Of a DNA stretch of 10,735 nt, positions 6,271 through 10,735 are shown in pieces. This DNA comes from an uncultured Lachnospiraceae bacterium. GTDB taxonomy: Bacteria > Bacillota > Clostridia > Lachnospirales > Lachnospiraceae. The DNA lies in NCBI GenBank assembly GCA_910578115.1, contig CAJTPO010000015.1:5155-15889 (forward strand), in the 5' to 3' direction. The notes below the pieces were generated by a model. That model was not told the origin of the DNA. It saw nothing but the letters and a program-made list of their open reading frames with translations, and searched no databases. How positions within the stretch are numbered: position 1 is the first letter of the stretch; the number at the start of each line of letters is the position of its first letter. A program made the translations under genes and the position numbers.

Positions 6271-6804
6271 TTACTTTAAAACTCTGTTCCTGATATAGCG
6301 GAAGGTCTCTTCTTCGCCCTTCTCAGCCAGCATGTGCAGCAGAAATTCCAAAAGCTTCTTCGTCTTTGGATGCAGCGGCGGCGGAGTCGGAGACGACTGA
6401 TAATACAGCAGTGGATCCTGACAGGCGTATGCATCCTTATGATATACCTTACAGGCTGCGATCCGATCCATGAACATCTCCACGATATACCGCCTGGGCA
6501 TGGGAGCCGGCGCCATACCTCCCTCTATTCCCCGACAGCTGTAATCGATCCAATATTCATAGTGATGTTTATTCCGCCCCTTGTGATGCAGCCAGGAAGA
6601 CGAATAGCCGATCCGCTCCCGCTCCGCATTGTTCGGGCTTCTGTCTCCCTGCCAGTATCTTGCACCCACCAGGAACTCGGTGGGACTGAATTTCGACATA
6701 TCATGAAAAATCCCCTGCCAATACAATCCGACTTTAAAACAGCCCTCCATCACCAGACGTTTATGAAGCGTAATCGTTTTTAAATGTTCCCATGCCTTTA
6801 TCAT
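6271..6804 (-). CDS. DUF5662 family protein
   Basis: The 177-residue protein matches what I know of DUF5662, a family of uncharacterised bacterial proteins. It begins MIKAWEHLKTITLHKRLVM. Conserved polar residues suggest a metal site like that of HD-domain hydrolases: H14, H34-D35 in IFHDMSKFSPTEF, the double histidines H73-H74 and H80-H81 in WLHHKGRNKHHYEYW, and acidic residues in EMFMDR (109-114). There is no signal peptide or membrane segment. The ribosome binding site is weak (AAGGATAG about 10 bases before the ATG). It lies 59 bases downstream of the GH13-like gene on the same strand with no terminator between, so the two are probably co-transcribed. The enzymatic role is not established; hydrolase-like chemistry is inference from the histidine pattern. 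Confidence 0.85.
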   Translation of the reverse strand: MIKAWEHLKTITLHKRLVMEGCFKVGLYWQGIFHDMSKFSPTEFLVGARYWQGDRSPNNAERERIGYSSSWLHHKGRNKHHYEYWIDYSCRGIEGGMAPAPMPRRYIVEMFMDRIAACKVYHKDAYACQDPLLYYQSSPTPPPLHPKTKKLLEFLLHMLAEKGEEETFRYIRNRVLK

Positions 6805-6863
6805 AATTCCACTATCCTTATCTTTATTGATACTCTATAACCATTCAGCCTTCCACATTCCTG

Positions 6864-8921
6864 TTATACGCCGCGTGCAGACACATTGTCTGTTTTCCTC
6901 CCCGGCAAAGCGCTGCCGCGCCTGCGGCGCTGTTTGTTTGAGATCTCCGCCACCGGGCAGTCCTCTGTCGTATATACCATGACAGTTCGCGGCGGAATGG
7001 TAATTTTCAGCAGATTCTCTTCCACGCTCCCACTTAATTGCCCGTCCTGTTTTCTTTCTGCCTGTTGTTCTTCCTTTTTATCGGTTCTCTCCTGTGTATC
7101 TGTGGAAGCGTAAAGTTTCCAGACCTTCCCTCTGGGCAGTGTGGGCAGCCCAAGAACATGAGACTGCCAATACAGATTCACCCCGAAATAAATGAAATCT
7201 TCATCCCTGCGGCCGTCAATCTCCCCATAGTATCCGCAGTACATAATGCCAATGGATCTGCTGGCAGGGCTTGTATCCGGCCGCCATGCCTCCTTACCAT
7301 GGAAGGAAATATCCGGATAACCACAGGAAAGCGTATCCATCCCTTTCAAAGGCATGGCGCTGTGAAGGATCGGATGCTCCCTGCGCAGCCGGATCAGCAT
7401 CTTCGTATAAGCTAACAGTTCCCCGCCGCTTTCCATCTGGTTCCACTTAACCCACGTCGTATCATTATCCTGACAGTAGGGATTGTTATTACCGTTCTGG
7501 GTATTTCCAAACTCATCACCGCTGTATAAAAGCGGCGTCCCCTGGGCAAGAAAAACAAGCGTCATGGCATTCTGCATCTGCTTTCTGCGCAGCTGCAAAA
7601 CAGTTTTCCTGCGGCTCTTTCCTTCCACGCCGCAGTTCCAACTGCAGTTGTAATCCGTGCCGTCCCGGTTGTCCTCCCCATTGTCTTCATTGTGCTTCCG
7701 GTCATAAGACACCAGATCCGCCAGCCGGAAACCGTCCCACTTGGCGATATAATTGATGATGCCCGTTTCCGGCCTGTTATTGCGCACATGAAAAATGAAT
7801 TGGCTGACCATGCTGTCATCCCCCTTCAACAGGCGGCGCACATCATACTGAAATGCTTCACTCAGCCAGCCAATATTGCGGGATAAAGCCGCCGGTTCTG
7901 TGGCCATCGGACTGTACTGCTGTATGGTCAGCAGTTTCGTATCCGACAACAATGGTTCCGCGGCAAACAATCCAATAGGCAGATCCACCCCCATCACATG
8001 AAAACCGTCTATATGATATGCTACTTTCCAATATTTCAAGACATCCAGCATCTCTACAGGAACGACCTCCGTCGGGAAATAAAACTGCATCAATACCTCA
8101 ATGCCTTCCCTGTGCAGCGCCTTCACCATATCCTTACATTCGGTTACCGCATCCTGGCTGTACGAATAAGCCCCCTTAGGACTGTAATACATCCCCCTGC
8201 GGTATCCCCAGTAATTGATCTTGTAAGGAAGCTCCCGCTTCCCCATTCCGGATGCTGCCTCAGCCTCTCCCGCAGCCGGCCCCACAGGCTGCTTATAAGA
8301 AACAGCCGCCTGCTCCATGGATAAAAAAGCCTGTGCATTTTCCTGCACCTGAATCTCATCAAATTCGTAAGCCGGCATCAGCAATACCGAAGTAATCCCC
8401 AACTCTTTCAAGTAGGAAATCTTCTCCGTGATCCCGGCATAGGTACCTTTGTGCACTACCCCAGAAGACCTGTGCTTCGTAAAGCCCCGCACATGAAGGG
8501 CATACAGTACTACGTTTTCATAAGGGATTCCCGGTGCACGGTCCTGCTCCCAATCATAGTTCTCGTCCGGCACCATACAGCGTAACAATCCTTTGCCCGG
8601 AACACCGTATTTCGTGTTACACTCTATCTTCCTGCAGTACGGATCCTGCCAGACCCGTTCCCCACAGTAAAATAGATAGCTGAACTCTCTGTTCTGATAG
8701 CCCTCCAGCAGCATGGCATATACGGAACCTACCCTGCTCTCTTCCGGAAACGGGATCCTGACGCCTCCTCTGTGCTTCCTGTCATACAGAATGATGCCAA
8801 ACTCTGCTGAATCTTCCGTATGTATTCTTCTGTGCACCGCCGCGATGTGCAGCCCTGCATGTCGGAAATACACGCCTAAAGGATAAATTTGTGTCTTAAC
8901 TACTTTGAAGTCTTTGTACAT
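6864..8921 (-). CDS. GH13 debranching-enzyme-like protein, probable pseudoenzyme
   Basis: This encodes 685 residues. The N-terminal ~125 residues resemble the beta-sandwich (CBM48-like) domain of glycogen debranching enzymes (VYAMLLEGYQNREFSYLFY, DPYCRKI), then a (beta/alpha)8 barrel from about 130 (ENVVLYALHVRGFTKHRSSG) and a C-terminal beta domain. Fold signatures of the GlgX/isoamylase/pullulanase group are clear: INYWGYRRGMYYSPKGAYS, LVSYDRKHNEDNGEDNRDG, SWNCGVEG, FLAQGTPLLYSGDEFGN. Active-site residues are not: in region I the D, N and H of DxxxNH are Q279, P283, T284; in region II GFRFD is GFHVM, so the nucleophile Asp is M310; the region III acid/base Glu is lost (KLLTIQQ); in region IV HD is WD (W395, D396), keeping only the Asp. 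Low-complexity stretches lie at about 189-232 and at the basic C-terminus. The start is ATG 8921, with GGAGG at 8927-8931 five bases away; an upstream in-frame TTG (8936) would place that site inside the gene. Confidence 0.88.
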   Translation of the reverse strand: MYKDFKVVKTQIYPLGVYFRHAGLHIAAVHRRIHTEDSAEFGIILYDRKHRGGVRIPFPEESRVGSVYAMLLEGYQNREFSYLFYCGERVWQDPYCRKIECNTKYGVPGKGLLRCMVPDENYDWEQDRAPGIPYENVVLYALHVRGFTKHRSSGVVHKGTYAGITEKISYLKELGITSVLLMPAYEFDEIQVQENAQAFLSMEQAAVSYKQPVGPAAGEAEAASGMGKRELPYKINYWGYRRGMYYSPKGAYSYSQDAVTECKDMVKALHREGIEVLMQFYFPTEVVPVEMLDVLKYWKVAYHIDGFHVMGVDLPIGLFAAEPLLSDTKLLTIQQYSPMATEPAALSRNIGWLSEAFQYDVRRLLKGDDSMVSQFIFHVRNNRPETGIINYIAKWDGFRLADLVSYDRKHNEDNGEDNRDGTDYNCSWNCGVEGKSRRKTVLQLRRKQMQNAMTLVFLAQGTPLLYSGDEFGNTQNGNNNPYCQDNDTTWVKWNQMESGGELLAYTKMLIRLRREHPILHSAMPLKGMDTLSCGYPDISFHGKEAWRPDTSPASRSIGIMYCGYYGEIDGRRDEDFIYFGVNLYWQSHVLGLPTLPRGKVWKLYASTDTQERTDKKEEQQAERKQDGQLSGSVEENLLKITIPPRTVMVYTTEDCPVAEISNKQRRRRGSALPGRKTDNVSARGV

Positions 8922-8992
8922 GAAATCCTCCGACAAAATGTAAGTTTATGGTTATTCACCAGTACAACGTAACATTAATTTCTGACCGAAAA

Positions 8993-9021
8993 TTGCATCC
9001 CCACCACACAGCTGATATAAT
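8993..9021 (+). promoter_or_regulatory. Upstream promoter candidate (extended -10)
   Basis: TTGCAT (8993-8998), a 17-base spacer and a perfect TATAAT (9016-9021) preceded by TG at 9013-9014 (extended -10). It would start a transcript near 9028, about 250 bases before the DUF1292 start, either as a second promoter or for a small RNA. Consensus match only. Confidence 0.45.
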
Positions 9022-9102
9022 ACAAATTAAATGCCATGTTATCATTTTATCACAAAAGATGAGTTTTCCAAACAAAAATTTCTTTTATTTTCAGAATATC
9101 CA

Positions 9103-9131
9103 TTGAATATCTGTCCAGATTTCAGTAAAAT
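9103..9131 (+). promoter_or_regulatory. Promoter candidate for the DUF1292 gene
   Basis: TTGAAT (9103-9108) and TAAAAT (9126-9131) are separated by exactly 17 bases, matching the vegetative consensus at four and five of six positions. The predicted start near 9138 puts the foldable element at 9157-9264 in the 5' leader, about 144 bases long. Confidence 0.55.
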
Positions 9132-9156
9132 ATCTATAAGTTATCTGCAAAAGGCA

Positions 9157-9264
9157 ACAGTCTAACCGATTTTAATCATTTATATTCCGGTGCGGTCAGT
9201 GATGTAAGCATAAGGATCTGACCAGACTGTCACTGCATATATTCGCAGTTTCTACCGCTGCGAA
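9157..9264 (+). promoter_or_regulatory. Structured 5' leader of the DUF1292 gene (three-way junction plus RBS-proximal hairpin)
   Basis: ACAGTCT (9157-9163) pairs with AGACTGT (9224-9230) and encloses two hairpins: ACCG/CGGT (9165-9168 with 9188-9191) and GGTCAG/CTGACC (9194-9199 with 9218-9223). The second hairpin ends exactly where the outer helix resumes, so they could stack. A further hairpin TTCGCAG/CTGCGAA (9242-9248 with 9258-9264) abuts the GGAAGG ribosome binding site (9270-9275). Alternative pairings exist: CAGTGA/TCACTG (9197-9202 with 9230-9235) and ACTGC/GCAGT (9232-9236 with 9245-9249) would break these helices, as in switching RNAs. The loop TTTCTACC recalls purine riboswitches, but the rest of that motif is missing. 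No known class recognised. Confidence 0.45.
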
Positions 9265-9281
9265 GGAAAGGAAGGCCCACT

Positions 9282-9632
9282 ATGAGCAAACAAAATATTC
9301 CGGAAGACGGCAACGGATACGACGCAGAAGAGATGACCGTAGACCTTGATCTGGAGGACGGTACCACCGTCACCTGTGCCGTGATCACCATTCTCACCGT
9401 ATCCGGGCGGGACTATATCGTCCTGCTTCCGTTAAATGAAGCCGGAGACAATACGGAAGGCGAGGTATGGTTCTACCGTTACAGTGAGAACCCGGATAAC
9501 CCCAACGAAGAGCCGACGCTGGATTATATCGAAGACGATGAAGAATACGAAGCCGTGGCGGAAGCTTTTGACGAGTATCTGGACGCCGCAGAATTTGACG
9601 AACTGCTGGAAGGCGATGCAGAAGAGACGTGA
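9282..9632 (+). CDS. DUF1292 domain-containing protein
   Basis: The 116-residue, strongly acidic protein fits DUF1292, a family of small cytoplasmic proteins of Firmicutes with unknown function. The core, about residues 18-82, has the typical layout: an acidic strand (TVDLDLEDGTTVTCAVI), then RDYIVLLPLNE and EVWFYRYSEN; the C-terminal ~35 residues are nearly all Glu/Asp/Ala with aromatic anchors (EYEAVAEAFDEYLDAAEFDELLEGDAEE), a predicted helix. AAGGAAAGGAAGG lies about 6 bases before the ATG, directly after the leader hairpin. The last 109 bases overlap, tail to tail, the 3' end of the helicase gene on the other strand. Transcription probably starts near 9138 and ends at the hairpin at 9650-9678. 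Confidence 0.9.
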   Translation: MSKQNIPEDGNGYDAEEMTVDLDLEDGTTVTCAVITILTVSGRDYIVLLPLNEAGDNTEGEVWFYRYSENPDNPNEEPTLDYIEDDEEYEAVAEAFDEYLDAAEFDELLEGDAEET

Positions 9633-10735
9633 TCCGTCAGACATGCAAGGAACCGGGAAGGTGCATCTTTTCCGGTTCTTCCTTTGGCTGTCATCAGACA
9701 CAGGCTGTGCCTCGCTCTGGTCATCGCCACATAGAACATGCGCCGTTCCTCTTCTATCTCCTCCTCTGTCACCGCCTTGGCAGAAGGGATTTTCCCCTCC
9801 TGGCAATCCGGCAGATAAACGCTGTCAAATTCCAGACCTTTAGAAGCGTGCATGGTCAGCAGATTGACCGCGTCCTCCTTCTCCTGTTTCTGTTCCTGAA
9901 TATCCTTTAGCGTTTCCTCATAACCGGCTATATATTCCTTCATATCCTGCAGTGATGAAAAACCGCGGGATACTTCCTGAAACTGCACTGCTATCCTGAT
10001 CAGTTCGTCTGCTTTCGGGCCTTTGTACTTCTCACGCAGATAACCGTCATAGCCGATAATATTGCGGATATAATGAATCTGCAGATACAGTTTTCGTCCT
10101 CTCAGATTTCGAATATCCTGAAATAATCTTCTGACCCGCTCCTGTAAGATGGCTGAGTTGCGATAGCAGGCCAGCAGAACCTCCTCCCGCACCGTCTCTT
10201 CCGTTACGATGTCTCTTTTCAAATATCTGACCGGGCGGTTCATAATCCGCAGAAAATATTTCCTGCTTACCCCGACAGAAATCCCTGTACCATATGGACA
10301 CCTGGCCGTTTCATGCCCTGATGCTTCCGCAGCAGGATTCCTTATTCCTGCACTGCAGCGCTTCGCATCTACATTGGCCATTTCCTCCGCCAGTTCCAGA
10401 TATGCCATGATATCCAGCACCACAAAGTGCCGGAACCGGTTGCCGGGACGCTCCTTCATGGAAAAGGGGATTCCGTGTCTGCGCAGAACCTGTGCCCACA
10501 TGGCACAGTCATAATTGGTTCGGCAGATCACTGCACAATTCGACAGCAGGCCGGCTCTTTGTCTCTCTCTGATTTCCCTGACAAATGTCTGCCGCATCTC
10601 TTCCTCGTTTTCGCACTGCAGCAGGCGGAATCCTTCGCCCTTTTCGTGCACAGCGCAAATCCGCTTATCAATGCGGTGCTGATTCTCCCCGATCACTCGA
10701 AGCGCCGCTGCAGTGATCTGTTTATGGCAGCGGTA
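9524..10735 (-). CDS. UvrD/PcrA-type DNA helicase (superfamily 1), C-terminal part; 5' end beyond window
   Basis: The minus frame is open from the right edge to a TAG at 9524, giving 403 visible residues. It enters at YRCHKQITAAALRVIGEN, matching motif IV (NYRS) of UvrD helicases, so the gene continues upstream; a GTG at 10696 is not the start. Further C-terminal marks follow: LLTMHASKGLEFDSVYLP (motif V, about 9816-9863) and EEERRMFYVAMTRAR (motif VI, about 9713-9757). The N-terminal ATP-binding half (Walker A and B) lies outside. About 35 residues (roughly 10272-10376) between AYLELAEEM and SRKYFLRIMN look inserted and low in conservation. The final 36 residues are an unusual serine-rich tail that exists only because the frame reads through the antisense of the DUF1292 gene. 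Activity in ATP-driven DNA unwinding is known for the family; the specific repair or replication role is not determinable. Confidence 0.9.
   Translation of the reverse strand, partial: YRCHKQITAAALRVIGENQHRIDKRICAVHEKGEGFRLLQCENEEEMRQTFVREIRERQRAGLLSNCAVICRTNYDCAMWAQVLRRHGIPFSMKERPGNRFRHFVVLDIMAYLELAEEMANVDAKRCSAGIRNPAAEASGHETARCPYGTGISVGVSRKYFLRIMNRPVRYLKRDIVTEETVREEVLLACYRNSAILQERVRRLFQDIRNLRGRKLYLQIHYIRNIIGYDGYLREKYKGPKADELIRIAVQFQEVSRGFSSLQDMKEYIAGYEETLKDIQEQKQEKEDAVNLLTMHASKGLEFDSVYLPDCQEGKIPSAKAVTEEEIEEERRMFYVAMTRARHSLCLMTAKGRTGKDAPSRFLACLTDHVSSASPSSSSSNSAASRYSSKASATASYSSSSSI
9650..9678 (+). terminator. Probable terminator of the DUF1292 gene, inside the helicase gene
   Basis: GAACCGGGAAG (9650-9660) pairs with TTTTCCGGTTC (9668-9678) through 11 pairs including two G-T wobbles, with a 7-base loop, followed on plus by TTCCTTTGG. 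It is 18 bases after the DUF1292 stop. The same bases encode part of the helicase near its C-terminus (GRTGKDAPSRF). The downstream T-run is interrupted, so strength is uncertain. Confidence 0.55.

Larger units (their letters stand above)
8922..9281. other. Divergent intergenic region (GH13-like / DUF1292)
   Basis: This 360-base stretch is AT-rich and holds no convincing gene on either strand. Its left end carries the GH13-like ribosome binding site (minus); no good minus-strand promoter was found. The right two-thirds hold two plus-strand promoter candidates and a foldable RNA leader, listed separately. Confidence 0.6.

Noticed and set aside
9232..9270. Purine riboswitch (TTTCTACC in a loop near 9249-9256)
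   Set aside because: The P2 hairpin with its GG loop, the second loop and a closing P1 are missing; the octamer alone lies in a simple hairpin loop.

Overview
The window looks like a chromosomal segment of a Clostridia bacterium, most probably a Lachnospiraceae-type gut anaerobe. I base this on gene content and protein style: DUF4037 + TPR pair, HflK/HflC, DUF5662, DUF1292, an alpha-amylase-like protein with the SYDRKHNE-DNGEDNRDG signature, strong GGAGG ribosome binding sites, and moderate GC with AT-rich promoters. This is inference from recognised families, not from a database search.

Layout. Most genes are on the minus strand. From the left edge: the N-terminal 129 codons of a DUF4037 protein (1-387) overlap by 4 bases (ATGA) the end of a TPR-repeat gene (384-1241). 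Upstream of these lie hflC (1387-2457) and hflK (2556-3584), a pair of SPFH membrane proteins known elsewhere as regulators of the FtsH protease. A 120-base AT-rich divergent promoter region with an inverted repeat separates hflK from a plus-strand histidine-phosphatase gene (3705-4505). A 12-bp-stem terminator (4541-4577) serves the phosphatase and the convergent trpS gene (4594-5598). Next come a small cysteine-rich repeat protein (5799-6077) with an unusual, repeat-containing upstream region (6078-6270), a DUF5662 gene (6271-6804), and a large GH13 debranching-enzyme-like gene (6864-8921).

A 360-base non-coding stretch (8922-9281) follows. It contains two plausible plus-strand promoters and a foldable RNA leader (three-way-junction design, then a hairpin abutting the ribosome binding site) before a DUF1292 gene (9282-9632). 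This acidic protein gene overlaps by 109 bases, tail to tail, a UvrD/PcrA-type helicase gene that runs off the right edge (9524 to beyond 10735).

Working together: TPR/DUF4037 are probably translationally coupled; HflK and HflC form one complex; DUF5662 probably shares a transcript with the GH13-like gene. The rest look like independent housekeeping or accessory units. The observations most worth a second look are the GH13-like protein, which has lost its catalytic nucleophile, its acid/base and most active-site residues while keeping the fold signatures (a likely pseudoenzyme); the structured leader ahead of DUF1292; the antisense overlap that gives the helicase a serine-rich tail; and the CxC/Arg-Glu repeat protein with its repeat-bearing leader. 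No mobile element, CRISPR array, tRNA or rRNA was seen.
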